48,973 nt of DNA from Mesorhizobium sp. M1C.F.Ca.ET.210.01.1.1 (GCF_004791585.1 NZ_SRUU01000037.1:1-48973), one strand, 5' to 3'; shown: positions 33,910-42,899, counted from the first letter of the stretch. Numbers and translations: made by a program. The notes: a model not told the origin generated them from the letters alone.

Positions 33910-33932
33910 CCGGCTGCGTTTTTTGCAGCCGG
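33910..33932. terminator. Hairpin after the anti-sigma gene
   Basis: CCGGCTGC (33910-33917) pairs with GCAGCCGG (33925-33932) around a T6-containing loop (GTTTTTT), 3 nt after the stop codon. The T tract lies in the loop and none follows, so termination is plausible but unproven. Confidence 0.5.
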
Positions 33933-34114
33933 CAGCCATTCCAAACAGCGATCTTGTTCAAATACTTCGCGCTTCCTTGCCGCCGCGGAACCTGTCACAA
34001 TTCAGCCCAAATCAAGGAGCGATAGCGCTTGATGAATACCGGCGCTTCGGCCGGTGTTTGCTTTGTGACCGGGGCCGTTTTCCGTAAATCCAATCGAGGT
34101 TCTCTCAAGCCCGC

Positions 34115-35212
34115 ATGCCTGCCGAGATCCGCAAGGCCCGCGCGTCAGACGTCGATGACCTCGCCGCCATCGAGAAGGCTGTCTTTTCGGGCGATAGGCT
34201 TTCCCGCCGTTCCTTCCGCCAGTTCATCGAACGCGAGACCGCCGAGATGCTGGTGGCCGAGAATGACGGCCGTGTCGCCGGCTACGCGGTGGTGCTGTTT
34301 CGCAAGGGCAGCGGCGTGGCCCGGCTCTATTCCATCGCCGTCGGTCCCTTTTTCGGCAACCTCGGCATCGGCCGCCAGCTGCTCGCCGCGGCCGAGGAAG
34401 CGGCGTATGAGCACGACCGCATGATGCTGCGGCTCGAGGTGCGCGAGGACAACCAGCGCGCCATCCGCATCTACGAGCAGGCTGGCTACCGAAAGATCGG
34501 CCGCGAGCCCGACTATTACGAGGACGGCGCCACCGCGCTGCGCTATGAAAAGACGCTGCGCGGCGATGTCCCGACCGCTACCAGGGTGCCGTTCTACCAG
34601 CAGACCTGCGAATTCACCTGCGGCCCGTGCTGCCTGATGATGGCGATGGCCAATTTCGACCACGGCTTCGTGCCGGATCCGGTCATGGAGATACGCCTGT
34701 GGCGCGAGGCGACCACCGTGTTCATGATGTCGGGGCCGGGCGGGTGCGAGCCTTTCGGCCTGGCGGTTGCCGGCTATGAAAGCGGGCTTGCGGCCGAGAT
34801 CTTCGTGTCCTTCCACGGCGCGTTGTTCCTGCAGTCGGTGCGCAGCGAGGACAAGCGCCGGGTGATGGAGCTCGCCCAGGTCGACTTTCGCCGCCGCGCG
34901 GAACTTTACGGCATCCCGGTGAATTACCATCCGTTCGGCATCGACGACATCCGCACCGCCCTTGCCGAGGGCAAGCTAGTGCTGGTGCTGATCAGCGGCT
35001 TCCTGATGTTCGGCAAGAAGGTGCCGCATTGGGTGCTTGCCATCGGCGACGACGGCGACCACATCCTGATCCATGACCCCTGGGTCGAGGACGAAAGGCA
35101 GGAAACCATCCTCGACGCCGCCAACATCCCCGTGCCCTACGGCATCTTCATGAACATGGCGCAGTTCGGCCGCGACGGGTTGCGCGCCGCCATCACTCTG
35201 GGAAAACGCTGA
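34115..35212 (+). CDS. GNAT acetyltransferase fused to a C39-like peptidase
   Basis: 365-residue two-domain protein. Residues 1-150 are a GNAT fold (IRKARASDVDDLAAIEKAVF; motif A VGPFFGNLGIGRQLLAAAE; RLEVREDNQRAIRIYEQAGYRKIG). Residues 155-365 are a papain-fold, C39-like domain: QQTCEFTCGPCCLMMAMA with Gln163 and likely nucleophile Cys169, His305 in VPHWVLAIGDDGD, and HDPW with Asp321. Such fusions have been predicted to work beside RimK-type ATP-grasp ligases in peptide/amide metabolism; the ligase gene is 4 nt downstream. The reaction is unknown: cleavage of a gamma-glutamyl-type amide, or acyl transfer, are both conceivable. ATG 34115; the RBS is poor. Confidence 0.88.
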   Translation: MPAEIRKARASDVDDLAAIEKAVFSGDRLSRRSFRQFIERETAEMLVAENDGRVAGYAVVLFRKGSGVARLYSIAVGPFFGNLGIGRQLLAAAEEAAYEHDRMMLRLEVREDNQRAIRIYEQAGYRKIGREPDYYEDGATALRYEKTLRGDVPTATRVPFYQQTCEFTCGPCCLMMAMANFDHGFVPDPVMEIRLWREATTVFMMSGPGGCEPFGLAVAGYESGLAAEIFVSFHGALFLQSVRSEDKRRVMELAQVDFRRRAELYGIPVNYHPFGIDDIRTALAEGKLVLVLISGFLMFGKKVPHWVLAIGDDGDHILIHDPWVEDERQETILDAANIPVPYGIFMNMAQFGRDGLRAAITLGKR

Positions 35213-35216
35213 AACA

Positions 35217-36680
35217 ATGACCTGGGTCATCCTCACAGGCAGGCAGAACGATCTCGACCAGGTGGCTACGCCGCACAAGATCATCACCAATCGCGACTAT
35301 CTCGCGCATCCGGCGCTGTTTCGCGGCCAGCGGCCGAAGGTCATCAACCTGTCGAACAATTACGGCTACCAGAGCCGCGGCTACTACGCCTCGCTGCTCG
35401 CCGGATCGCGCGGCCACAAGGTGATCCCGACCGTCGAAACCATGATCGATCTCTCGGAGCGCAAGCTTTATGAGCACGCGCTGCCCGAGCTCGAGCTCGC
35501 GCTCAACAAATGCCGCAAGGATCTCGGCGGCACCTTTCCGTCGAAAGTCGCCGTCTTCTTCGGCATCGGGCCGTCGAAAGTGTGGGACCGCTTCACCAAG
35601 CTTCTGTTCGACTGGTTCCGCGCGCCGGCGCTGGAGGTCCACATCAAGGACAGCGCTGAATGGGCCTCGATCCGCAAGATCGGCTTCCTGCCGCTCGCCC
35701 GCATGACCGACGAGGAAGAAGCCTCCTTCCTGCAGTGCCTGGAGACCTACACCAACCGCGAATGGCGCGACACCAAGGGCCGCACCCCTGCGCGCTATAC
35801 ATTCGCGACGCTGGTCGATCCGCATGAGGAATTGCCGCCGTCGGAGATCTCCTCGCTGCGCTACTGGGCGAGGATCGCCGAGAAGATGGGCGTCGAGGTC
35901 GAGCCGATCACCAGGAAGGACTTGGCCAAGCTTGCCAACTACGACGCGCTGTTCATCCGCGAGACGACGTCGATCTCGAACCACACCTACCGCTTCGCCC
36001 GCCGCGCCCAGCAGGAAGGCATGCCGGTGATCGACGACCCGCTGTCGATGATCCGCTGCACCAACAAGGTCTATCTCAACGAACTGATGACCTACAACAA
36101 GGTGCCGGTGCCGCCGACGGTGATGATTGCCGGCACCTCCGATTTCGAGGTCGCGGCGCAGACGCTGGGCTTCCCGCTGGTGCTGAAGATCCCGGACTCA
36201 TCCTTCTCGCGCGGCGTCAAGAAATGCGAGAACCTCGCCGAGTTGACCAAGCTCGCGACCGAGTGGCTGGAGGATTCCGATCTCCTCATCGCGCAGAAAT
36301 TCATCCCGACCGAATATGACTGGCGCGTCGGCGTGCTCGGCGGCCAGCCGCTGTTCGCAGTCCATTACCTGATGGCCAAAAAACACTGGCAGATCGTCAA
36401 CCACAAGGCCAACGGCAAGCCTGACCAGGGCGGCATCAAGACCTTCACGCTGAAGGCGACGCCGCCGCATGTCGTCGAAACCGCGGTCAAGGCGGCAAGC
36501 TGCATCGGCGACGGGCTCTATGGCGTCGACCTCAAGGAGACCAAGGATGGCGTTTTCGTCATCGAGGTCAACGACAACCCCAATCTCGACCATGGCTGGG
36601 AGGATTCCGGCGAGAAGGACGAGGTCTGGGTGCGGCTGACGCAATGGTTCCTGGAACGCCTGGAGCGGCCGGGCCGATAA
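35217..36680 (+). CDS. RimK-like ATP-grasp ligase with N-terminal RLAN domain
   Basis: 487-residue protein. The N-terminal part (about 1-200) matches the RimK-like ATP-grasp N-terminal (RLAN) domain: TGRQNDLDQVATPHKIITNRDYL, YGYQSRGYYASLLAGSRGHKVIPT. The C-terminal part (about 220-480) is an ATP-grasp fold: Lys324 in LVLKIPDSSFSRG, GVDLK, and the metal-binding set Glu450, Asn452, Asn454 in VIEVNDNPNLDHG. RimK enzymes add glutamate or related amino acids to a carboxylate through an acylphosphate, so this one may attach an amino acid to an unknown protein or metabolite. It sits 4 nt after the GNAT-C39 gene and 18 nt before the DUF3303 gene; same operon. Confidence 0.9.
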   Translation: MTWVILTGRQNDLDQVATPHKIITNRDYLAHPALFRGQRPKVINLSNNYGYQSRGYYASLLAGSRGHKVIPTVETMIDLSERKLYEHALPELELALNKCRKDLGGTFPSKVAVFFGIGPSKVWDRFTKLLFDWFRAPALEVHIKDSAEWASIRKIGFLPLARMTDEEEASFLQCLETYTNREWRDTKGRTPARYTFATLVDPHEELPPSEISSLRYWARIAEKMGVEVEPITRKDLAKLANYDALFIRETTSISNHTYRFARRAQQEGMPVIDDPLSMIRCTNKVYLNELMTYNKVPVPPTVMIAGTSDFEVAAQTLGFPLVLKIPDSSFSRGVKKCENLAELTKLATEWLEDSDLLIAQKFIPTEYDWRVGVLGGQPLFAVHYLMAKKHWQIVNHKANGKPDQGGIKTFTLKATPPHVVETAVKAASCIGDGLYGVDLKETKDGVFVIEVNDNPNLDHGWEDSGEKDEVWVRLTQWFLERLERPGR

Positions 36681-36698
36681 CCGTTTTTGGGGGCTAGG

Positions 36699-36971
36699 AT
36701 GCTGTTTTTCGTGATTGAGGATTTTGCCGGCAGCGACCGCAAGGATATCTACCGCCGCTTTCGCGACCGGGGCCGGCTGAAGCCCGACGAGCTTGTCGTG
36801 CACCACAGCTGGATCGCCGGCGACATGAGCCGCTGCTTCATGCTGGTCGAGGCCGATGACGTCACGCTGCTGCAGCGCTGGGTCATAGAATGGGCCGACC
36901 TGGTGGAATTCGAGATCGTTCCCGTTGCCACCAGCAAGGACATGGTCGAGGCGCTGGCGGGGCATCTGTGA
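36699..36971 (+). CDS. DUF3303 small protein
   Basis: 90-residue protein of the DUF3303 type, predicted dimeric alpha-beta (ferredoxin-like) fold: MLFFVIEDFAGSDRKDIYRRFRDRGR, HHSWIAGDMSRCFMLVEADD, LLQRWVIEWADLVEFEIVPV. No catalytic residues stand out. ATG 36699 has GGGGG 7 nt before it; a TTG 4 codons earlier is less likely. It is 18 nt downstream of the ATP-grasp gene on the same strand, and followed by a convergent LysR gene, so it is likely the last gene of the operon. Confidence 0.8.
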   Translation: MLFFVIEDFAGSDRKDIYRRFRDRGRLKPDELVVHHSWIAGDMSRCFMLVEADDVTLLQRWVIEWADLVEFEIVPVATSKDMVEALAGHL

Positions 36972-36987
36972 ACGGCTGCTTCCGTCG

Positions 36988-37911
36988 CTAGCCTTGGGAT
37001 GACCGGGCGATCAGCGCCGGCGATTTGACCGCGCGCACGCATTCCTCGATCAGCCATTCGCGAAACGTCGCCACCACATCCCGCCTTGCGCTGCGCTCGG
37101 GGATCGTCAGGCAATAGGGCTGGCGCAGGTCCAGCGCCCGGGCGAGGGGCCGCACCAGCCTGCCGTCTTCCAGCGCCTGGGCGCAATAGATGCCTTGGGC
37201 GAGCGCCACGCCCAGTCCCGATATGGCGAGGTCGAGTGCTGCCCGCGACGAGTTGGCGGAGAGGCCGCGCCGTCCGGCCCGCCCCGGCTCGGCGCCCGCC
37301 GCCTCGAACCAGTTGCGCCAGGACGGAAAGGAGGCGCCGGTCGGTCCCCAGTCGGTATGGATCAGCGGCAGGCCGGCAAGGTCTTCGGACCTGATCGCGC
37401 CGGCGAGGCCCGGCGCGCAGACGGGATAGACGGCGTCCCGGACGATCTCCTCGGTCGGGTGCTCGCGATAATGCGGGCCGTAGGAAAGCCGGATGTCGAT
37501 CAGCTCATGGTCGAACGGCACCGGGTCGTCGTCGCCTCTGAGCGAGATGTCCGCGGCGCCGTGGCTCGCGACAAAGCCGGCGAGGCGCTCGGAGAGCCAG
37601 CCCATCGCCATCGATGGCGGCACCGAGATGACGAGCCTCGGCCGGAACGCGTCGCCGCCGCGCGCGACGCTGCCGATCTCCTGGAAGGCCATGGTGAGCC
37701 TGGGGAGCATTTCCACGCCGGCCTCTGTGAGCACGACCCGCCGGTTGACGCGGTGGAACAGCTTGCGGCCCATCTGCTCCTCCACGGTGCGGATGAGCTG
37801 GCTGACGGCCGCCGCCGAGACCGACAGCTCCTCCGCGGCCGCGGCGAAGCTGCCGGTGCGAGCCGCGGCCTCGAAGGCCTGAAGTCCACGCAGGGAGGGA
37901 AGTGCGACCAT
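36988..37911 (-). CDS. LysR-family regulator (GcvA-like)
   Basis: 307-residue LysR-type regulator. Winged HTH at about 6-65 (LQAFEAAARTGSFAAAAEELSVSAAAVSQLIRTVEEQMGRKLFHRVNRRVVLTEAG) and a periplasmic-binding-like effector domain (about 90-300). The SLRGLQAFEAAAR start is typical of the GcvA subgroup. It is divergent from the desaturase gene 37998, with a perfect palindrome between; it probably controls that gene. The effector is unknown. ATG at 37911. Confidence 0.9.
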   Translation of the reverse strand: MVALPSLRGLQAFEAAARTGSFAAAAEELSVSAAAVSQLIRTVEEQMGRKLFHRVNRRVVLTEAGVEMLPRLTMAFQEIGSVARGGDAFRPRLVISVPPSMAMGWLSERLAGFVASHGAADISLRGDDDPVPFDHELIDIRLSYGPHYREHPTEEIVRDAVYPVCAPGLAGAIRSEDLAGLPLIHTDWGPTGASFPSWRNWFEAAGAEPGRAGRRGLSANSSRAALDLAISGLGVALAQGIYCAQALEDGRLVRPLARALDLRQPYCLTIPERSARRDVVATFREWLIEECVRAVKSPALIARSSQG

Positions 37912-37922
37912 GGCAGCCCGAA

Positions 37923-37941
37923 AGATAAGTTGCGCTTATCT
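37923..37941. promoter_or_regulatory. LysR-type operator candidate
   Basis: AGATAAG-ttgcg-CTTATCT, a perfect 7-bp inverted repeat with a 5-nt spacer, contains the T-N11-A LysR motif. It lies 11 nt upstream of the LysR start, in the 86-nt space before the desaturase gene. Confidence 0.65.
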
Positions 37942-37997
37942 ATTTTACAGAAATCCTCGTTTTTCGAAAGGTTTCTTGCCGGAGTAGCTTTGATCCC

Positions 37998-38915
37998 ATG
38001 AACGCAATCGATCGCACCGAACCCCTGGGCCACCGCGACGTCATCGCCTCGCTGGGCAATGAGGAGCGGGGCCGGCTGACCGGCAAGTCGGATGGGCCGG
38101 GCCTTATCCAGTTGGCCTTCCACCTCGGCGCCATCATCGTTCTCGGCGCGCTGATTGCGGCCAAGGTGCCGTTCTGGCCGGTTCTGATGCTGCCCCAGGG
38201 CATATTGATCGTGTTCCTGTTCACTCTCCTGCATGAGACCGTGCACAGGACGGCTTTCGAAACGCAGTGGCTGAACGACGCCGTCGCGCGGCTCTGCAGC
38301 CTGGCGATTGCGCTGCCCGCCGACTGGTTCCGTTATTTTCATTTCGCCCATCACCGCTTCACCCAGGATCCGGAGAACGATCCGGAACTGGCTTTCCCGA
38401 AGCCCGAGACCTTGCGGCAATACATCGTCCATGTCTCGGGCCTGCCGGTCTGGTGGGGTCACTTCAAGACGCTCTACACCAATGCGATTGGCCGCTGCCG
38501 GGACAGCTATGTGCCGCCGAAAGGCCTGCCGAAAGTCCAGGCCGAGGCGCGGGCGATGATCGCCTTCTATGCCGTGGTCCTGGCGCTCGCTCTCTGGTTC
38601 AAGGCAAGCGTGCTGCTTTATGTCTGGATCGTGCCGGCGCTGCTCGGGCAGCCGTTCCTCAGGCTCTATCTGCTGGCCGAGCACGGCCGCTGCCCTTTCG
38701 TCGCCAACATGCTGGAAAACTCCAGGACGACGCTGACCAACTGGCTGGTGCGCAAGCTCGCCTGGAACATGCCCTACCATGCCGAGCACCACGCCTATCC
38801 TGGCGTGCCGTTCCATCAGTTGCCGGCGTTCCATCGACTGATCGAGCGCCATCTCAAGGTCGTCGAGCCCGGCTATGTGAGCTTCCACGAGAAATACATC
38901 GAGACGCTGCGCTGA
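37998..38915 (+). CDS. Membrane fatty acid desaturase-like protein
   Basis: 305-residue integral di-iron enzyme of the fatty-acid desaturase/hydroxylase superfamily. Three His boxes: H79ETVH83, H115xxHH119 (FHFAHHRFT) and H261xxHH265 (YHAEHHAYPGVPFHQLP), with four or more transmembrane helices (about 38-76 and 185-215). It could desaturate or hydroxylate a lipid or carotenoid-like substrate; I cannot tell which. Divergent from a GcvA-type LysR gene that likely regulates it. ATG 37998. Confidence 0.88.
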   Translation: MNAIDRTEPLGHRDVIASLGNEERGRLTGKSDGPGLIQLAFHLGAIIVLGALIAAKVPFWPVLMLPQGILIVFLFTLLHETVHRTAFETQWLNDAVARLCSLAIALPADWFRYFHFAHHRFTQDPENDPELAFPKPETLRQYIVHVSGLPVWWGHFKTLYTNAIGRCRDSYVPPKGLPKVQAEARAMIAFYAVVLALALWFKASVLLYVWIVPALLGQPFLRLYLLAEHGRCPFVANMLENSRTTLTNWLVRKLAWNMPYHAEHHAYPGVPFHQLPAFHRLIERHLKVVEPGYVSFHEKYIETLR

Positions 38916-38971
38916 CGGTGCGCGGTCGGCACATCGGCCGCCTCCGCTTGAGGAGGCGACCGGTGCGATGG

Positions 38972-39727
38972 TTAGACCTGAGCAATGCCGCCGTCGACGA
39001 ACAGCTCGGCGCCTGTGACGAAGCTTGAATCGTCCGACGCCAGGAACACTGCCGCCTTGCCGATCTCGTCGGGATCGCCAAGCCGGCCCATCGGTACTTG
39101 GGCAGCAAGGAAATCAAGCAAACCCTTCTGGTGTTCGGCTTCGGGTCCGGCAAGCTCAGCGAGGCCCGTTGTACGGGTTGGACCGGGGCTAAGGATGTTG
39201 ACACGGATCTGTCGCTCCTTCAGGTCGATGATCCAGCTGCGGGCAAAATTACGCAGCGCCGCTTTTGAAGCGCCGTAGACGCTGAACGCCGCCGTGCCGG
39301 TGGAGCCGGCGGTTGAACCGGTCAGGATCACCGAGGCACCGTCGGTCAACAATGCGAGCGCTTTCTGCACCGTGAACAAGACGGCCTTGACGTTGCGGTC
39401 GAACGTTTCGTCAAAGTGCTGTTCGGCTATCTGGCCAAGCGGCAACATGGAACCACCGCCCGCATTGACCGAGAGCACATCGATGCGGCCGCTTTCCGCT
39501 TTCACCTGGGCATAGAGGCGGTCGAGATCGGCAAAACTGGTCGAGTCGGCCTGAATGCCGGTGGCGTTCTTCCCGATTGCAGCGACGGCTCTGTCGATCT
39601 CGGCCTTGCGTCGTCCGGTAATATAGACATGCGCGCCCTCGGCGGCGAAGCGTTTGGCGATGCCGAGGCCGATGCCGCTGCTGGCACCAGTCACCAAGGC
39701 GATCTTTCCTTCGAGTTTCCTTGTCAT
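38972..39727 (-). CDS. SDR-family oxidoreductase
   Basis: 251-residue classical short-chain dehydrogenase/reductase: cofactor motif TGASSGIG (13-20), NAG motif SVNAGGG, catalytic SVYGASKAAL (YxxxK) with Ser in LTGSTAG. Close in style to 3-oxoacyl-ACP reductase-like SDRs of unknown substrate. ATG 39727 follows AGGAGTG with 7-8 nt spacing; an upstream frame would enter the LysR intergenic region. Divergent from a LysR gene. Confidence 0.88.
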   Translation of the reverse strand: MTRKLEGKIALVTGASSGIGLGIAKRFAAEGAHVYITGRRKAEIDRAVAAIGKNATGIQADSTSFADLDRLYAQVKAESGRIDVLSVNAGGGSMLPLGQIAEQHFDETFDRNVKAVLFTVQKALALLTDGASVILTGSTAGSTGTAAFSVYGASKAALRNFARSWIIDLKERQIRVNILSPGPTRTTGLAELAGPEAEHQKGLLDFLAAQVPMGRLGDPDEIGKAAVFLASDDSSFVTGAELFVDGGIAQV

Positions 39728-39786
39728 TTTCGTCACTCCTGTTGTGGGCGACAGAGACATATGGACAGGCGTCTCCCTTCAAAATA

Positions 39787-39797
39787 GCAATATTTGC
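39787..39797. promoter_or_regulatory. GCAA-TAT-TTGC palindrome, SDR / LysR
   Basis: GCAATATTTGC in the 93-nt space between the SDR and LysR genes is a short A/T-rich palindrome in GC-rich DNA and may be the LysR binding site. The neighbouring CAACCATTGC may be a half-site. Confidence 0.4.
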
Positions 39798-39820
39798 AAA
39801 CAACCATTGCAGGATTGACG

Positions 39821-40774
39821 ATGTCAAAAGTGCCGGATTTCGAAGGTTTGGCCATGTTCGCCAAGGTCGCTGAAGAGCGATCCTTCGCCGCCGCCGCACG
39901 TGTGCTCGGCCTGTCGGTGGCGACGGTGTCACGTGGGGTCAGCCGACTGGAGGAGCGGCTTGGCGCGCGGCTTTTTAATCGGACGTCGCGGCGCCTGGCC
40001 CTCACTGATTTTGGTCAGCGTCTCGCCGAGCGCGCGTCGCGCCTCTACCGCGATGCGGAGGATGCCGAGAACGCGGCGCGAGAACTGTCCGCCAGCCCGC
40101 GCGGGCTTGTACGTCTGGCCGTTCCAATGTCGTTCGGGCTGCGGTGGGTGGCGCCGTTGCTTCCAGATTTCTTCAAGCTCTATCCTGACGTGTCGATCGA
40201 TAAGCATCTGAGCGACGCGGTCGTCGATCTGATCGGTGAGGGGTTCGATGCCGCCCTGCGGATTGCCGTGTTGCCGGATTCCTCGCTGGTGGCCCGGCGC
40301 CTGTGCGGCATCGCTCCCTTCATCGTTGCGGCGCCGTCCTATCTCGCTAGGAATGGCCGGCCGGGCAGGCCGCGTGACCTCGACGCGCATCACTGCCTTG
40401 GCTATGCCTATCGGCCACGGCAGGACGTCTGGCGTTTCAGCAATGCCGCTGGTGATGAAGAGGTTGTCACACCGTCGGGGCCGTTGCGGGTTACCAATTC
40501 CGACGCCCTTGTTCCGACCGTGCTGGCCGGAACCGCGATCGCCGAGCTGCCGGAATTCATTGCCAGCGAATACCTTGTCGACGGGCGCCTGGAGGCGGTC
40601 CTGACCGACTGGACTTTGCCAAGGGGCGCGCTGTACTTCGTCACGCCATCGGCGCGTTCGCGCCCCGCAAAGGTCGAAGCGGTTGCCAGTTTTATGGCCG
40701 CACATCTATCACACCCAGGTTGGCTGCCCCCAAATAGCGGCGATACCCCTGCTGAGCCTAACCGGATTGCCTGA
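39821..40774 (+). CDS. LysR-family regulator
   Basis: 317-residue LysR-type regulator with HTH at about 5-62 (FEGLAMFAKVAEERSFAAAARVLGLSVATVSRGVSRLEERLGARLFNRTSRRLALTDFG) and an effector domain (about 90-295), in the style of the CrgA/PecT-like subgroup. ATG 39821 with AGGA 6 nt upstream; a TTG nine codons earlier is open. It is divergent from the SDR gene, its likely target. The last 20 residues overlap the end of the convergent GGDEF-EAL gene. Confidence 0.9.
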   Translation: MSKVPDFEGLAMFAKVAEERSFAAAARVLGLSVATVSRGVSRLEERLGARLFNRTSRRLALTDFGQRLAERASRLYRDAEDAENAARELSASPRGLVRLAVPMSFGLRWVAPLLPDFFKLYPDVSIDKHLSDAVVDLIGEGFDAALRIAVLPDSSLVARRLCGIAPFIVAAPSYLARNGRPGRPRDLDAHHCLGYAYRPRQDVWRFSNAAGDEEVVTPSGPLRVTNSDALVPTVLAGTAIAELPEFIASEYLVDGRLEAVLTDWTLPRGALYFVTPSARSRPAKVEAVASFMAAHLSHPGWLPPNSGDTPAEPNRIA

Positions 40775-42899
40775 CGGCGGCGGTCGTTTTCAGCAGTCGG
40801 CCCATATCGGATGCCTTGGCCGGCACGCCGATCAGGTAGCCTTGCGCCTCGCCGCAGCCGGCCTTGCGCAGCATATCGAGCTGCGCTTCCGTCTCGACGC
40901 CTTCGGCGGTGACGGTGATGCCGAGTTCGATCCCAAGCCCGATCACCGTGCGCACGATCGCCGCCGTGTCGCGCCTGTCGAGGTCGCGGATGAAGGAACG
41001 GTCGATCTTGATCTTGTCGACCGGGAAGCGCCGCAGATAGCCGAGCGAGGAATAGCCGGTGCCGAAATCGTCGAGCGCGATGCGAATGCCGAGCTCGCGC
41101 AACTGGCTGAGCGTCCTCAGCACCGTATCGCTCTCATCCATCATCACCGTTTCGGTGATTTCGAGCTCCAGCCGGCTGGCCGGCAGGCCGGAAAATGCTA
41201 GCGCCGAGATCACGCTGCGGGCGAAGCCGCCGCTCTTGATCTGGGCTGCCGAGACATTGACCGCCATGCGCATCTCCTGCGGCCAGCCCGCCGCCACGCC
41301 ACAGGCCTTGCGCAGCGCCCAGTCGCCGAGCTGCACGATCAGGCCTGTCTCCTCGGCCGCCGCGATGAAATCCTCCGGCGATACCCGCCCGCGCGACGGC
41401 GAGCGCCAGCGCATCAGCGCTTCGGCGCCGACGATGTCGCCGGAAGCGATGTCGAGGATCGGCTGATAGTCCAGCTCGAACTCGCGTTTGGGCAGCGCCG
41501 CCTCGAGATCGACCTCAAGTGCGCGTCGTTCACGCACCATGGCGTCCATGCCGGGCTCGAAGAAGCGGTAGACGTTCCGCCCTTCGCTCTTGCCCCGGTA
41601 GAGCGCCATGTCGGCGCTGGTCAAAAGCGTGTCGGCATCCTGCCCGTCATCGGGATAGAGGGCGATGCCGAGACTCACCCCGATATGCATCTCACGGCTC
41701 TTGTCGCGATAGGGCCTGCCGATCACCTCGATAATGCGCTTGGCCAGCCTTTCGGCGTCGGCCGCGCCTTTGACATTGGACTGGATGATGGCGAATTCGT
41801 CGCCGCCGAAGCGGGCCACCACGTCCTTTTCGCCGCGCAGGCAGCGCTGCAAGCGCTCGGCCACGCATTTCAGCAGCCAGTCGCCGGCCGGGTGCCCGAA
41901 GGTGTCGTTGACGGCCTTGAAGCGGTCGAGGTCGAGCGAGAGGATCGCCAGCGGCGCGGCCTTGGCCTCGCTCAGCGCCTGGTCGAGCCGCTCGCGGAAC
42001 ATCGAGCGGTTGGGCAGGTTGGTCAGCGTGTCGTGATGCGCAAGATGCGTCATGCGCTCCTCGGTGCGGCGCCGTTCGGTGACATCGTCGAAGGTCACCA
42101 CCCAGCCACCGCCGCGCATTGGCTGGCGCACAACGAGAAACGTCCTGCCGTCGGAAAGATATCGATAAGCCGAATGCATCATGCCCGCCCGACGGGCGGC
42201 TTCGGTCTTGGCGACTTCGCTGTCGACGTCGATCTTGGTGTAGATGCCGAGGTCCAGCAACCGTTCGAGCGCGTCGCGATGCGTCGTTCCAAACGGGAAG
42301 TCCGCCTCGGCGACCTTGTAGAGCTCCAGAAAACGCTGGTTGCGTACGATCATCTTGCCGTCGGCGTCGTACATCAGCAGCCCTTGCGACATGTTGGCCA
42401 AAGCGGCGTCGAAGCGGCGGTGCTGTTCCTTCAATTCGCCTTCGGCGCGCCGCTGCTCCGTCACGTCCTCGTAGATCGACACCCAGCCGCCGGAAGAAAG
42501 CGGCCGGTGCGAGATGACGATGATGCGCCCGTCCGCCAGCGTCTCCTCATAGGTCGAGGGCTTCGCGCCGTCGATATAGGGCTTGCGGACGGCATAGAGC
42601 TGCTCGGCGGTTTGCGAGGCGATGCCGATGTCGACACTGTGCTGCAGGATGTCGAAGAAGCGGATGCCGGGTTTCATCACCTTGGCGTCGAGACGGAAGA
42701 GGTCGATGTAATTCCGGTTGCAGATGATCATCCGCTCTTCGGCGTCGAACATGCACAGGCCATGCGACATGTTCTCGACGGCGGCCGAAAAGCGATCGTT
42801 TTGCGCGCGCAGTTCCTCCGCTATTCGCCGGGCGGGGCCAATACCGATTGCTTTCCGCTTGCCTGCGGCCGAACCAGCCTTGACATGAGCGACGGGCAT
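40758..42899 (-). CDS. PAS-PAS-GGDEF-EAL cyclic-di-GMP enzyme
   Basis: 713-residue cytoplasmic protein with two PAS domains (about 35-150 and 160-275), a GGDEF domain (about 285-445, GGDEF at 365-369) and an EAL domain (about 460-705, EAL at 493-495; DDFGTGYSSLGYL, IKIDRSF, ETEAQLD). Both catalytic motifs are intact, so diguanylate cyclase and phosphodiesterase are possible. The residue set before GGDEF (LRGEKDVVARF) does not give a canonical RxxD inhibitory site. No transmembrane helix or signal peptide is visible, and no heme/flavin motif can be assigned to the PAS domains. It overlaps the 3' end of the LysR gene by 17 nt. Confidence 0.92.
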   Translation of the reverse strand: MPVAHVKAGSAAGKRKAIGIGPARRIAEELRAQNDRFSAAVENMSHGLCMFDAEERMIICNRNYIDLFRLDAKVMKPGIRFFDILQHSVDIGIASQTAEQLYAVRKPYIDGAKPSTYEETLADGRIIVISHRPLSSGGWVSIYEDVTEQRRAEGELKEQHRRFDAALANMSQGLLMYDADGKMIVRNQRFLELYKVAEADFPFGTTHRDALERLLDLGIYTKIDVDSEVAKTEAARRAGMMHSAYRYLSDGRTFLVVRQPMRGGGWVVTFDDVTERRRTEERMTHLAHHDTLTNLPNRSMFRERLDQALSEAKAAPLAILSLDLDRFKAVNDTFGHPAGDWLLKCVAERLQRCLRGEKDVVARFGGDEFAIIQSNVKGAADAERLAKRIIEVIGRPYRDKSREMHIGVSLGIALYPDDGQDADTLLTSADMALYRGKSEGRNVYRFFEPGMDAMVRERRALEVDLEAALPKREFELDYQPILDIASGDIVGAEALMRWRSPSRGRVSPEDFIAAAEETGLIVQLGDWALRKACGVAAGWPQEMRMAVNVSAAQIKSGGFARSVISALAFSGLPASRLELEITETVMMDESDTVLRTLSQLRELGIRIALDDFGTGYSSLGYLRRFPVDKIKIDRSFIRDLDRRDTAAIVRTVIGLGIELGITVTAEGVETEAQLDMLRKAGCGEAQGYLIGVPAKASDMGRLLKTTAAVRQSG

